Assembly (NCBI GenBank): GCA_016278505.1
Contig: JADQBQ010000043.1
Location: forward strand, 1-64,000
Direction of reading: 5' to 3'
From: Clostridiales bacterium
Lineage (GTDB): Bacteria; Bacillota; Desulfotomaculia; Desulfotomaculales; VENG01
DNA length: 64,000 nucleotides
In this document: piece after piece, positions 17,137 to 26,013 of the stretch
Layout: every line of letters begins with the position of its first letter
Numbering within the stretch: the first letter of the stretch is position 1
Made by a program: the position numbers and the translations under genes
Notes under the pieces: generated by a model
Database searches by the model: none
What the model was told of the DNA's origin: nothing
Seen by the model: only the letters and a program-made list of their open reading frames with translations

Positions 17137-18387
17137 ATGCAAAACCGGGTGGTTGTGACCGGATTAGGGGTTATATCGCCCATTGGCACCGGTAAAAACA
17201 ATTTCCGGACAGCCCTGGAAAAGGGGAAGGTGGGCATAGATAAACTCACGCGGTTTGATGCTTCGGGGTATCGAACCGGCATAGCGGCAGAAGTTAAAGA
17301 TTTTAAGGCAGATAAATATATGGACGCGGAAATGGCCAGCCGGATGCCCGGGTTCTGTCAATTTGCCCTGGGCGCCGCAACCCAGGCTATTGCTGACGCC
17401 GGGTTGAACACCGAAAAAGAAGACCGGCAGCGAATGGGAGTGTTAATGGGAACCAGCAGGGGAGGGATAGCCGCCTTGGAGGAGTTTGAGCCGCAGGCGA
17501 GTTCTGTGGAAGATTTAGAACCCGGTGCTGCAAGTACATATTCTTTTCTGTATTGTTTCCCTAATGCAGCAACCTCATTTGTGGCCGGTATGGCCGGCGC
17601 CCGGGGGCCTTCCGGTACGGTGATGGTGGCCTGCGCCTCGGGCAGCGCGGTTATCGGCAACGCATTTCGTGTCCTGCAGCGGGGAGATGCGGATGTAATC
17701 ATAGCCGGGGGAACCGAAGCCCCCCTTTCACCCCTTATTTTTGCCGGTACCTGTGCCTCCAGGGCCATGTCCACTCTCAATGAAAGCCCCCAAAAGGCCA
17801 GCCGCCCCTTTGATAAAAACCGGGACGGTTATGTAATGGGCGAAGGGGCCGGGGTGGTGGTACTGGAAACACTGCAGCACGCTTTAAAACGAGATGCAAA
17901 AATATACGGTGAAATCACCGGGTATGGTTTAACCTGTGACGCCCATCATATAACCGCTCCCGACCCGGACGGCAGGGGAGGTGCCGGGGCCATGAGCCTT
18001 GCCCTTTCGGAGGGCGGAGTTTCGCCGGCGGATGTTGACTATTTAAATGCCCACGGAACATCCACACAACTGAACGACCGTAATGAAACACTCAGTATCA
18101 AGCAGGTTTTTGGTACTCATGCTTACTCCCTGCCGGTGAGTTCAACCAAATCAATGACCGGACACCTTTTGGGCGCCGCCGGGGCGGTGGAATTCATTGC
18201 CTGCCTGCTGGCCATGGAAAACAGCTTTATTCCCCCCACCGTTAATTATGAAACCCCGGACCCGGAATGCGACCTGGATTTTGTACCCAACCGGGCCCGA
18301 AAGCGTAATTTAAATCTTGTTATGTCCAATTCGCTGGGTTTTGGAGGGCATAATGCCAGCTTACTAATTAAGAGATATGTAGATTAA
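17137..18387 (+). CDS. fabF: FabF-type beta-ketoacyl-ACP synthase II
   Basis: Condensing enzyme of 416 aa with the Cys-His-His triad intact: C166 in MVACASGS, H306 in NAHGTST and H343 in TGHLLGAAGA. The nucleophile context ACASGS differs from the common ACATGT of housekeeping FabF, as does an inserted acidic segment around residues 113-132. Seven nt after fabG. Elongates acyl-ACP with malonyl-ACP. Given its operon it may be dedicated to a dicarboxylic (pimeloyl) chain, which is inference. Confidence 0.9.
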   Translation: MQNRVVVTGLGVISPIGTGKNNFRTALEKGKVGIDKLTRFDASGYRTGIAAEVKDFKADKYMDAEMASRMPGFCQFALGAATQAIADAGLNTEKEDRQRMGVLMGTSRGGIAALEEFEPQASSVEDLEPGAASTYSFLYCFPNAATSFVAGMAGARGPSGTVMVACASGSAVIGNAFRVLQRGDADVIIAGGTEAPLSPLIFAGTCASRAMSTLNESPQKASRPFDKNRDGYVMGEGAGVVVLETLQHALKRDAKIYGEITGYGLTCDAHHITAPDPDGRGGAGAMSLALSEGGVSPADVDYLNAHGTSTQLNDRNETLSIKQVFGTHAYSLPVSSTKSMTGHLLGAAGAVEFIACLLAMENSFIPPTVNYETPDPECDLDFVPNRARKRNLNLVMSNSLGFGGHNASLLIKRYVD

Positions 18388-18404
18388 ACAAGGGAGGTTT
18401 ACCT

Positions 18405-19784
18405 GTGCATAATTTTAAACCGGAACAGATAGAAAAATGGGACAAGCAGTATGTTTGGCACCCTTTTACGCAAATGAATGAATGGGAAAAAGAAAAACCA
18501 CTGATAACCGCAAGAGGGGAAGGCAGCTATCTATATGACATAGAGGGCAACAAATACCTGGACGGTATTTCTTCCCTGTGGGTTACTGTACACGGCCACC
18601 GAAAAGAAGAAATAAACCGGGCCATTAAAGAACAGCTGGATAAACTGGCTCATAGCACGCTTTTGGGTCAGGCCAATGTTCCGTCGACGTTGCTGGCTAA
18701 AAAATTAGTGGAAATAACACCACAGGGCCTGAACAAGGTTTTTTATTCCGAAAGCGGTTCCACTGCGGTGGAGATCGGCCTGAAGATAGCCTACCAGTAC
18801 TGGCAGCAAAAAGGGGAAGAAAAATATAAATCCAAGCGCAAATTTATATCCCTGGCAAACGCATACCACGGTGATACTGTGGGCTCGGTCAGCGTAGGCG
18901 GTATCGATCTCTTCCATAAAATATTTGCCGGGCTGCTGTTCGAAACTGTGAGCGCGCCGGCCCCCAACTGTTACCGTTGCCCGTTAAACCTGAGCAGAGA
19001 AACCTGCTCCATGGATTGCATTAAAGAGATGGAGTCACTGTTAGCCCGTCACCGGCATGAAATAGCGGGTGTGGTGGTGGAACCTCTGGTGCAGGGTGCG
19101 GCCGGTATGGTGGTGGCGCCGGAAGGTTACCTGGCCAAAGTCCGGGAACTTTGTACCCGGTACAATGTTTTGCTTATTGCCGATGAAGTGGCGGTGGGAT
19201 TTGGCCGCACCGGTAAAATGTTTGCCTGTGAACATGAAAATGTAGAGCCGGATATAATGTGCCTGGCCAAGGGAATAACCGGCGGCTACCTGCCACTGGC
19301 GGCCACCATGGCTACTGATGAAGTATATAATGCATTCCTGGGTAGTATAGATGAGTTTAAAACCTTTTATCACGGCCACACCTATACGGGAAACCCGCTG
19401 GGAAGCGCCGCCGCTTTGGCCAACCTGGAATTGTTTGAGCAAAATAAACTAATTGATGCTCTGCAGGAAAAGATTTTGTTCTTAACTGAAGGTCTAAAAA
19501 AATTTAGCCAGCTTCATCATGTTGGTGACGTGCGGCAAAAGGGTATGATGGTGGGAATTGAAATTGTCGAAAACACAGAAACCAAGGAACCTTTCCCGGC
19601 TAAATACAATATTCCCCACCGGATCGTTTTGGAAGCCCGGAAAAATGGCTTAATCATCAGGCCCCTGGGGAACGTAATGATACTTATGCCAATCCTTTCC
19701 ATGAGCCTTGCAGAATTAAGAGAAGTCCTGGACATTACTTATGCAGCTGTTAGTAAGGTAACCGAGGAGGAAGACCCGTGCTAA
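18405..19784 (+). CDS. bioA: DAPA aminotransferase
   Basis: Adenosylmethionine-8-amino-7-oxononanoate aminotransferase, a class III PLP enzyme of 459 aa. GTG start at 18405 with AGGGAGG. Visible landmarks: YVWHPFTQM near the N-terminus (typical BioA), SGSTAVEIGLK, LIADEVAVGFGRTG and CLAKGITGGYLPLA with the PLP lysine. A cysteine-rich stretch (NCYRCPLNLSRETC) is found in BioA of clostridia and bacilli. Overlaps bioB by 7 nt. Confidence 0.95.
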   Translation: MHNFKPEQIEKWDKQYVWHPFTQMNEWEKEKPLITARGEGSYLYDIEGNKYLDGISSLWVTVHGHRKEEINRAIKEQLDKLAHSTLLGQANVPSTLLAKKLVEITPQGLNKVFYSESGSTAVEIGLKIAYQYWQQKGEEKYKSKRKFISLANAYHGDTVGSVSVGGIDLFHKIFAGLLFETVSAPAPNCYRCPLNLSRETCSMDCIKEMESLLARHRHEIAGVVVEPLVQGAAGMVVAPEGYLAKVRELCTRYNVLLIADEVAVGFGRTGKMFACEHENVEPDIMCLAKGITGGYLPLAATMATDEVYNAFLGSIDEFKTFYHGHTYTGNPLGSAAALANLELFEQNKLIDALQEKILFLTEGLKKFSQLHHVGDVRQKGMMVGIEIVENTETKEPFPAKYNIPHRIVLEARKNGLIIRPLGNVMILMPILSMSLAELREVLDITYAAVSKVTEEEDPC

Positions 19785-20743
19785 AAACAATAACAGAAAA
19801 GATAACCACGGGCCTGCCCGTAAATAAACAGGAAGCAACTCAAATTAATCAATTGGAAGGGAAAGAAATCTATGAACTCATAACCCTTGCCGGAGGGGTT
19901 ACCCGTCAATCCTTTTCCGATAGCGAAGTGGAATTGTGTTCCATTATCAATGCCCGGTCGGGCAGCTGCAGCGAAAATTGTGCTTTTTGTGCCCAGTCGG
20001 CCCATCACAAAACCGAGGTGCAGACGTACCCCATGCTGCAGCCGGAAGAGATACTCCGCACCGCCGTTAAGGTAGAGGAATCAGGCGTAAAAAGGTTTTC
20101 CGTTGTCACCAGCGGCAGGGGTATCTCCCAGCGTGACCTGGAAACCGTGCTGGAAACTCTCCTGCTTCTGCGTCGGGAAACTGACCTTAGCCTGTGCGCG
20201 TCCCTGGGTATCATTGACCAAAAACAGGCGGGCATGCTTGCAGAGGCTGGACTGTCAAATTACCACCACAATCTGGAAACGTGTTCCGGCTATTTTGAGC
20301 AGATTTGTACCACCCACACCTACCAGAAAAGGGTGCAGACTATAATTAACGCCCAAAAAGCAGGGTTACGGGTCTGTGCCGGGGGAATACTGGGCCTGGG
20401 TGAATCCCTGCAGCACCAGGTGGAAATGGCCATGGAATTAGAAGAGCTTAATATTGATTCGGTACCTTTGAATTTTCTCAATCCCATCCCCGGGACACCG
20501 CTCCAGAGCCGGAGGGCACTGTCTCCCCTGCAAATATTGCGGGCCATAGCCATATTCCGCCTGGTACTTCCCGGAGCGGTAATACGCCTCTGCGGCGGCA
20601 GAAAAGAGGGGCTTCGCCGCTTGCAGCCCCTGGCCTTTTTAGCCGGAGCCAACGGCCTGATGGTAGGCGATTATCTAACCACCCGCGGCAGTGCTATACA
20701 GGAAGACTTTGCAATGCTGCGCGATCTGGAATTTTTCAATTGA
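19778..20743 (+). CDS. bioB: Biotin synthase
   Basis: Radical-SAM enzyme that inserts sulfur into dethiobiotin. The [4Fe-4S] motif CSENCAFC gives C64, C68, C71. The downstream YHHNLET, GLGE and LNFLNPIPGTPL blocks are standard BioB. 321 aa from GTG 19778, coupled to bioA. It ends at 20743, and a dispersed repeat starts 6 nt later. A decayed copy of its 3' third lies at about 21450-21748. No bioF, bioC, bioH, bioW or bioZ gene accompanies the operon in this window. Confidence 0.95.
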   Translation: MLKTITEKITTGLPVNKQEATQINQLEGKEIYELITLAGGVTRQSFSDSEVELCSIINARSGSCSENCAFCAQSAHHKTEVQTYPMLQPEEILRTAVKVEESGVKRFSVVTSGRGISQRDLETVLETLLLLRRETDLSLCASLGIIDQKQAGMLAEAGLSNYHHNLETCSGYFEQICTTHTYQKRVQTIINAQKAGLRVCAGGILGLGESLQHQVEMAMELEELNIDSVPLNFLNPIPGTPLQSRRALSPLQILRAIAIFRLVLPGAVIRLCGGRKEGLRRLQPLAFLAGANGLMVGDYLTTRGSAIQEDFAMLRDLEFFN

Positions 20744-20749
20744 GTAAAA

Positions 20750-20776
20750 GGGCAAGCAAGAACCGTCCCCACTTGC
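20750..20776. repeat. Dispersed intergenic repeat A, copy 1
   Basis: GGGCAAGC then AAGAACCGTCCCCACTTGC directly after bioB. The GCAAG and CTTGC ends can pair. Further copies lie at 21750, 22205, 27440 and 54895. Confidence 0.85.
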
Positions 20777-20850
20777 ACAATCTTCTAAATTAAGTTTTGG
20801 GGCATAATATATTATCAAGGATTGATAGATTGCATAAAGGGTGGTATTAT

Positions 20851-21063
20851 ATGAATAAGAAGGAAAGAAATAAACTGAATAAGGAGGCTGGAAATATGCC
20901 CCTTGTTGGAACTGCTAAAAAACGGCTGGGATTTAAAGCAAAACTAGATAAAATAAGTGCTAAAGCTAACACATTAACTGGTAAAGATCGCATGATAGAG
21001 CTTGATCCGCAAAACCCTTATCACAAAGTATGGTATGAGGAAGATCAGTATAAGGGTAAATAG
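20851..21063 (+). CDS. Putative antitoxin, unrecognised family
   Basis: A 70-aa basic protein from ATG 20851 behind an AAGGGTGG site. The C-terminal part is acidic and aromatic (LDPQNPYHKVWYEEDQY), a pattern that could fit into a toxin groove. I see neither a ribbon-helix-helix nor an AbrB fold as found in usual MazE antitoxins. The stop is 2 nt before the MazF-like gene, so the pair is co-translated. The antitoxin role is inferred from position only. Confidence 0.6.
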   Translation: MNKKERNKLNKEAGNMPLVGTAKKRLGFKAKLDKISAKANTLTGKDRMIELDPQNPYHKVWYEEDQYKGK

Positions 21064-21065
21064 AA

Positions 21066-21410
21066 GTGCCTAATATTGGAGATATTTTTACAGCTTTAGT
21101 TTATTATAAAGGGCAAGCCGGGCCAGCGAAAGCTAGACCAGTGTTAGTTGTTAATGATCTTGGAAATGATTGGTATACTATAGTTGAAATCACGTCTGTG
21201 CCCCCAAAAAGTCCACCAGGATATTATGATGGTTTCAAAGAACCTATTAAAAACTGGTGGGAATGTGGCTTGGATCAACAATCATACGTAAAATGTAGCC
21301 CAAATAATGTTCATAATGTTGAAGGGATCCGCTTACACCAACATATTGGAACTATGAATACGGATGATTTTGATTATATAACTGATAAAATTATTGAATA
21401 TGGAGAATAA
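21066..21410 (+). CDS. PemK/MazF-like toxin
   Basis: 114 aa from GTG 21066. The start (NIGDIFTALVYY...ARPVLVVND) has the beta-barrel opening and the RPVLVV strand of PemK/MazF endoribonucleases, and VKCSPNNVHNV is in the place of the second barrel block. Such toxins cut mRNA at short sequences. This one is clearly distinct from the EndoA at 41216. The module sits between bioB and a second bioB 3' end, a sign of insertion. Confidence 0.7.
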   Translation: MPNIGDIFTALVYYKGQAGPAKARPVLVVNDLGNDWYTIVEITSVPPKSPPGYYDGFKEPIKNWWECGLDQQSYVKCSPNNVHNVEGIRLHQHIGTMNTDDFDYITDKIIEYGE

Positions 21411-21434
21411 GACCTTTTCTTAAGGTCTTTTTTT
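21409..21434 (+). terminator. Rho-independent terminator
   Basis: AAGACCTT / AAGGTCTT stem with seven T, ending the toxin module. Confidence 0.8.
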
Positions 21435-21449
21435 GTTGTTTAGGAAAGT

Positions 21450-21748
21450 ATACTTTTGGAGATACCGCTCCTGAATTATGGGGTTTTCTATTATTAATCC
21501 CATAACCCGGAACACCTTCCCAAAAACCAAAGGGCATTGTTTCCCATGCAAATAATATCCCGCCTGGTACTTCCCGGAGCGGTAATATGCCTCTGTGGCG
21601 GCAGAAAAGAGGGGCTTCGCCACTTGCACCCCTGGCCTTTTTAGCCGGCGCCAACGGCCTGATGGTAGGCGATTATTTAACCACCTGCGGTGGCACAATA
21701 CAGGAAGACTTGCAAATGCTTCGCGACCTGGGACTTTTTGAAGAGTAA
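21450..21748 (+). pseudogene. bioB: bioB 3'-end duplicate
   Basis: Aligns with roughly 20460-20743 of bioB: CCGCCTGGTACTTCCCGGAG and GGCCTGATGGTAGGCGATTA are identical stretches. Similarity is weak at the left and high toward the right, and the last codons (EDLQMLRDLGLFEE) still read as a BioB C-terminus. Frameshifts and stops lie inside. Even the repeat that follows bioB is copied here. The piece forms a ~200-bp direct repeat around the toxin module. Confidence 0.85.
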
Positions 21749-21749
21749 A

Positions 21750-21777
21750 GGGGCAAGCAAGAACCGTCCCCACTTGC
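21750..21777. repeat. Dispersed intergenic repeat A, copy 2
   Basis: Same sequence as at 20750, following the bioB duplicate as it follows bioB itself. Confidence 0.85.
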
Positions 21778-21858
21778 TTCCTGGCGTGAAGTTCTTTTGA
21801 CGGGATCAATGGGGTTAAAGGCGTTGTATGTAGGGCTTTGGGGCAAACAATTTTTTTG

Positions 21859-21885
21859 GACAGGATTAACAGGATCTACAGGATT
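21859..21885. repeat. Dispersed intergenic repeat C (GACAGGATTAACAGGAT type)
   Basis: GACAGGATTAACAGGAT followed by CTACAGGATT. AGGAT recurs every 9-10 nt. Related copies, some inverted, lie at 22021, 22129, 40152, 48676, 55655, 55822, 62633, 62865 and 62939. Confidence 0.8.
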
Positions 21886-22020
21886 ATTTAAAAAGCCACA
21901 CCCAACCCGAAAGCCGTGATCATATAACCGGAGCTAATGGACTAACTTATAATTATAATATAAAGAATTATTTTTTAATAAATTGCCTTTAAAAGACCTT
22001 AAAGCCACTGACCCCAGAGC

Positions 22021-22048
22021 ATCCCATTAAATCCCGTTAATCCCGTCG
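22021..22048. repeat. Dispersed repeat C, inverted copy
   Basis: ATCCCATTAAATCCCG then TTAATCCCGTC, the reverse-complement form of repeat C. Confidence 0.65.
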
Positions 22049-22128
22049 AAAAGAAGACCCAACAGGCACGACCAAAAACTCTTTTTGAATCTTTTTCCCA
22101 AAGACCCCAAAGCTACTGACCCTTGAGT

Positions 22129-22154
22129 ATCCTGCAAATCCTGTAATCCTGTCA
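22129..22154. repeat. Dispersed repeat C, inverted copy
   Basis: TATCCTGCAAATCCTGTAAT then CCTGTC. Rest of 21778-22306 holds only such repeats and no gene. Confidence 0.7.
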
Positions 22155-22204
22155 AATAAATGTTGGCCCCAAAGCCATGACCTAAACAATCTTTATCTAA
22201 TGAA

Positions 22205-22229
22205 GCAAGCAAGAACCGTCCCCACTTGC
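22205..22229. repeat. Dispersed intergenic repeat A, copy 3
   Basis: GCAAGC then AAGAACCGTCCCCACTTGC, just upstream of the met operon promoter region. Confidence 0.85.
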
Positions 22230-22306
22230 TACAAAAATTCTATGAATTTAACAGTTTTGTAACAATAGTATGTTATGATAGCTAAAACAAAAAAGTTATT
22301 TAGGTA

Positions 22307-22422
22307 GCTCTTATCGAGAGTGGTGGAGGGAAAGGCCCTATGAAACCCGGCAACCCGTTCGGTATTATAACCGGACTTGGTGCTAAATCCTTCAGGGCAA
22401 GTTTGTCCTGGCAGATGAGAGG
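22307..22422 (+). ncRNA. SAM-I (S-box) riboswitch
   Basis: Canonical S-box sequence elements in order: CTCTTATCGAGAGTGG, GGAGGGA, GGCCCTATGAAACCC, GGCAACC, GGTGCTAAATCC, then the 3' closing strand GATGAGAG. The intrinsic terminator at 22436 gives the off state when SAM is bound, so metY-metA are repressed by SAM. Confidence 0.95.
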
Positions 22423-22435
22423 TTGTTAATATTAA

Positions 22436-22470
22436 TTAACCCTTTCCATCTGTGAAGGGGTTAATTTTTT
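22436..22470 (+). terminator. S-box terminator
   Basis: TTAACCCTTTCC / GAAGGGGTTAA stem with a T run, directly after the SAM aptamer and 30 nt before the metY start. Confidence 0.85.
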
Positions 22471-22501
22471 TAAAACATTACCCATTATAAGGAGGGAAAT
22501 A

Positions 22502-23791
22502 ATGGCAGGTAAAAAGTGGGGTTTTGAGACTGTAGCGCTGCATGCCGGTTACCAGCCGGATAGTGAAACACTTTCCCGGGCAGTACCCCTATATCAAACC
22601 ACATCTTATGTTTTTCGTGATTCAGAGCACGCGGCAAATCTGTTTGCTTTAAAGGAAGAGGGTAATATTTACAGCCGCATTGGTAACCCCACCGTTGAAG
22701 TACTGGAAAAGCGTTTGGCCGCACTGGAAGGAGGGGTAGGAGCGCTTGCCCTCTCCTCCGGTCATGCCGCCATTTATACCGCAATATTGAATATTGCATC
22801 GGCCGGTGATGAGATTGTATCCTCAAGCAGCCTTTACGGGGGAACGTTTAACTTATTTAAACATACCCTACCCCGCCTGGGGATTAAAGTGCACTTTGTG
22901 GATCCAGACCGGCCCGAAAACTTCCGCAAGGCTATTTCTGATAAGACAAAAGCCATCTTTGCGGAAACTATCGGCAATCCCGGGTGTGATGTGCTGGATA
23001 TGCAAGCGGTTGGTAAAGTGGCCCGTGAAGCCGGCATACCAATCATCGTAGACAGTACTTTTGCAACCCCCTTTTTATGCCGCCCGTTTGAATTTGGCGC
23101 TGACATTGTTATTCATTCCATGACTAAATTTATTGGTGGCCATGGTACAAGTATGGGCGGCATCATAATAGATTCAGGAAATTTTAACTGGACACAAAAC
23201 GATAAATTTCCGGGATTATCTGAACCTGACCCCAGTTACCATGGAATTTCATATACAAAAGAAATGGGTCCGGCGGCATTTGTCGGCAAGGCCAGAGTAC
23301 AGCTTTTGAGGGATATAGGCGCTTGTTTAAGCCCCTTTAATGCCTTTATGATACTTCAGGGTATGGAAACCCTTTCTTTAAGAATGGAACGACACGTAAG
23401 CAATGCGCAACAAGTGGCTAACTTTTTAGAAAACCACCCCCGGGTTAACTGGGTTTCTTATCCAGGGCTAAGTAGTCACCCGTCCTATGCATTGGCAAAA
23501 AAATATTTGTCCAGGGGCGCCGGGGCGATAATGACATTTGGCATTAAAGGCGGTTTGGAAGCCGGCAAAAGATTCATAGAGAACTTGCGGGTTTTCTCTC
23601 ATCTGGCCAATGTGGGTGACGCAAAATCCCTGGTGATACACCCGGCTTCAACCACCCACAGTCAATTATCCGAAGAAGAGTTGCTAAAGGCCGGTGTCTT
23701 TCCTGACATGGTGCGCCTATCCATTGGGCTGGAAAGCGTCGATGATTTATTGGAAGACCTTGACCAGGCTCTTGGAACCTCAAATTCATAG
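22502..23791 (+). CDS. metY: O-acetylhomoserine sulfhydrylase
   Basis: PLP enzyme of the Cys/Met metabolism family, 429 aa, making homocysteine directly from O-acetylhomoserine and sulfide. The PLP lysine is in [25 protein letters not shown] and [14 protein letters not shown] are standard MetY blocks, and the ~430-aa length (rather than ~390 for MetB/MetC) also favours MetY. AAGGAGGG ribosome site. It is under the SAM riboswitch with metA downstream, fitting direct sulfhydrylation in a sulfide-rich anaerobe. Confidence 0.93.
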   Translation: MAGKKWGFETVALHAGYQPDSETLSRAVPLYQTTSYVFRDSEHAANLFALKEEGNIYSRIGNPTVEVLEKRLAALEGGVGALALSSGHAAIYTAILNIASAGDEIVSSSSLYGGTFNLFKHTLPRLGIKVHFVDPDRPENFRKAISDKTKAIFAETIGNPGCDVLDMQAVGKVAREAGIPIIVDSTFATPFLCRPFEFGADIVIHSMTKFIGGHGTSMGGIIIDSGNFNWTQNDKFPGLSEPDPSYHGISYTKEMGPAAFVGKARVQLLRDIGACLSPFNAFMILQGMETLSLRMERHVSNAQQVANFLENHPRVNWVSYPGLSSHPSYALAKKYLSRGAGAIMTFGIKGGLEAGKRFIENLRVFSHLANVGDAKSLVIHPASTTHSQLSEEELLKAGVFPDMVRLSIGLESVDDLLEDLDQALGTSNS

Positions 23792-23867
23792 GAGTAATTT
23801 TCAAAAAATGATCCTTGCATGAAGTAAGAAGATAGCGGTTTTTATACTGACCTAAGGGGATGTTTTT

Positions 23868-24785
23868 ATGCCAATTAAAATACCTGATAATCTTCCAGCA
23901 GTGGAAATCCTCAATGGAGAAAATATATTTGTAATGACCGAAACCCGTGCCGTTCACCAGGATATTCGGCCGCTAAGAATTCTAATACTAAACTTAATGC
24001 CAACGAAAATAATTACAGAAACACAATTATTAAGATTGCTCGGCAACACTCCCTTGCAAGTTGAAACAGAGCTTTTGCGAACCAAAACACGTGACTCTAA
24101 AAACACTCCCGCAGAACACTTGGCTGTTTTTTACAAAACTTTTGAAGAAGTAAAAAAGGAAAAGTTCGATGGTCTTGTTATTACAGGAGCACCGGTGGAA
24201 CACTTTGAATTTCACCAAGTGGATTATTGGGATGAATTGAAAGAAATAATGGAATGGTCAAAACAACATGTAACCTCAACTTTTTACATCTGTTGGGCGG
24301 CCCAGGCCGGACTTTATTATCACTTTGGTATTCCAAAATATGAATTGAACCAAAAGTTGTTTGGCGTGTTCAAACATTATGTCAATAAAAGAAATGTCAA
24401 GCTTTTGCGGGGTTTTGACGATGAATTTTATGTCCCGCATTCCCGGTACTCGGAAGTGCGCCGGGAAGATATTGAGAATGTTCCTGAACTGGAAATACTC
24501 TCTGAATCCGATAAAGCGGGTATTTACTTGGTGGCAGCCCAAAACCGCCGCATGTTTTTTATCACCGGTCATTCCGAATATGACCTCCTTACCTTAAAAA
24601 AAGAATACGAACGGGATATACAGAAAGGAATCAAAATTTCGGTGCCGCAAAACTATTTTCCCGGTGATGACCCGCAAAACACTCCAGTGGCGAGATGGCG
24701 AGGACACGCCCATTTACTATTTTCGAACTGGTTGAACTACTATGTCTATCAGGAAACACCATACAATTTGACGGAAATCGGGTGA
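23868..24785 (+). CDS. metA: Homoserine O-acetyltransferase (MetA family)
   Basis: 305 aa. Catalytic residues are C142 ([10 protein letters not shown]), H235 and E237 (ITGHSEYD). Residue 111 is Glu (ITGAPVE). In this family Glu at 111 is reported to select acetyl-CoA, while Gly selects succinyl-CoA, so despite the common 'succinyltransferase' label this enzyme should make O-acetylhomoserine. That matches the metY neighbour 76 nt upstream, with which it shares the S-box leader. Confidence 0.93.
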   Translation: MPIKIPDNLPAVEILNGENIFVMTETRAVHQDIRPLRILILNLMPTKIITETQLLRLLGNTPLQVETELLRTKTRDSKNTPAEHLAVFYKTFEEVKKEKFDGLVITGAPVEHFEFHQVDYWDELKEIMEWSKQHVTSTFYICWAAQAGLYYHFGIPKYELNQKLFGVFKHYVNKRNVKLLRGFDDEFYVPHSRYSEVRREDIENVPELEILSESDKAGIYLVAAQNRRMFFITGHSEYDLLTLKKEYERDIQKGIKISVPQNYFPGDDPQNTPVARWRGHAHLLFSNWLNYYVYQETPYNLTEIG

Positions 24786-24953
24786 TAAACACCGATACCG
24801 TCACCGGTGGAAGGGCCGGTACCAGGGGTGAAACGATAATAGACAGCTACTAAAAGGTAACACCGTCAAAGGCTAATTGATAATAGAAAGCAGTTAGATT
24901 CACTAATTGCAAATGTTGAAAAAACAATTGCATCAAAGGAGAGGAGTGTAGTA

Positions 24954-25373
24954 ATGAGTGATAAAGAAAAATTTGCGGGCTTTAAGAAAAAGTTAATTGC
25001 AGACAATGAAAAGGAATATGGCCCGGAAATCCGTGAAAAGTACGGAGACAAGGTGGTAAATAGATCCAATAATAAGCTGGAAAACATGACCCGGGAACAA
25101 TATGATGAAATTACCGGGCTGGAAAATAAGGTTATGGAAACACTTCAAGCAGCATTAAAAACCGGTGACCCCGCGGGGAAATTGGCCCAAGAAGCAGCAG
25201 ATTTGCACCGTCAATGGCTAATTTTTTATTGGGATAACTATAATGAAGAAGCCCATGCCGGAGTTGTTCAGATGTATGTTGATGACGAAAGATTTAAAGC
25301 TTATTATGACAGGGATCGACCCGGAACAGCAGAATTCCTGAGAGATGCAGTCATTATTTATTTAGGTTTATAG
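24954..25373 (+). CDS. TipAS antibiotic-recognition domain protein
   Basis: 139-aa stand-alone TipAS-like domain: YDEITGLENKVMETLQAAL, a LHRQWLIFYWDNYNEEAH block and a C-terminal AEFLRDAVIIYL. In TipAL this helical domain binds thiopeptide drugs behind a MerR DNA-binding domain. Here no MerR part is fused or adjacent, so it may sequester a ligand, or regulate together with another protein. AAAGGAGAGGAG lies before ATG 24954. Followed by a MarR/MFS pair, a plausible resistance neighbourhood. Confidence 0.8.
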   Translation: MSDKEKFAGFKKKLIADNEKEYGPEIREKYGDKVVNRSNNKLENMTREQYDEITGLENKVMETLQAALKTGDPAGKLAQEAADLHRQWLIFYWDNYNEEAHAGVVQMYVDDERFKAYYDRDRPGTAEFLRDAVIIYLGL

Positions 25374-25552
25374 CCGTATTTTTGCCATTGTCAATGCGTT
25401 TGAAACAATGTATTTATAATGTAAAGATAAGCGTTGGATCAATAGATAGTTATTAGGATAAAAAAGAGTCTTCAGTCAATTAATCACTATACTGATAATA
25501 TGTGTTATGATAAGCTAAAACCCAAGAAAACTATTGGGAGGTGATGGCCATC

Positions 25553-25996
25553 ATGGAAGAGTTTAAGGTTGAAGAAAGCCTGGGCCACCTGGCGGCCAAG
25601 GTGCACCAGATTTTTTCAGCCCAGTTTAAAAAGGAGCTTGCCGGTTACAATATTACGCCTCCCCAGTTCGGAACTCTGGCATTTTTGTGGAGGCATGACG
25701 GTATTAGTCAGATCCAACTTGTCAACAAAATGCATAAGGACAGGACCACCACCAGCGGGATAATTGACCGCCTGGAAAAGGAAGGCCTGGTCACAAGACA
25801 GGGGAGCCCTGATGACCGGCGCTCTCATATGGTGTTTGTTACCGATAAGGGATACAGAATAAGGCCCGCCCTGGAGGGGCTGGCGTTACAAGTAATACTG
25901 GATGTTACAAATATGTTAACCGGCGAAGAGAGGGAGACACTACGTCTGCTGCTGAAGAAGGTATATGATAATGCACCGCACTCTCTATTTTTATGA
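25553..25996 (+). CDS. MarR-family transcriptional regulator
   Basis: Winged-helix repressor, 147 aa. ISQIQLVNKMHKDRTTTSGI is the recognition-helix region, followed by RLEKEGLVTR and the wing SPDDRRSHMVFVT. An in-frame GTG lies at 25541 inside the GGGAGGTG site, so ATG 25553 is preferred. Overlaps or nearly abuts the MFS gene, so it likely controls that exporter and its own promoter, an extended -10 (TG-T-TATGAT, 25503-25511) being visible upstream. Confidence 0.9.
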   Translation: MEEFKVEESLGHLAAKVHQIFSAQFKKELAGYNITPPQFGTLAFLWRHDGISQIQLVNKMHKDRTTTSGIIDRLEKEGLVTRQGSPDDRRSHMVFVTDKGYRIRPALEGLALQVILDVTNMLTGEERETLRLLLKKVYDNAPHSLFL

Positions 25997-26013
25997 ATAC
26001 TGGGAGGGATAGA

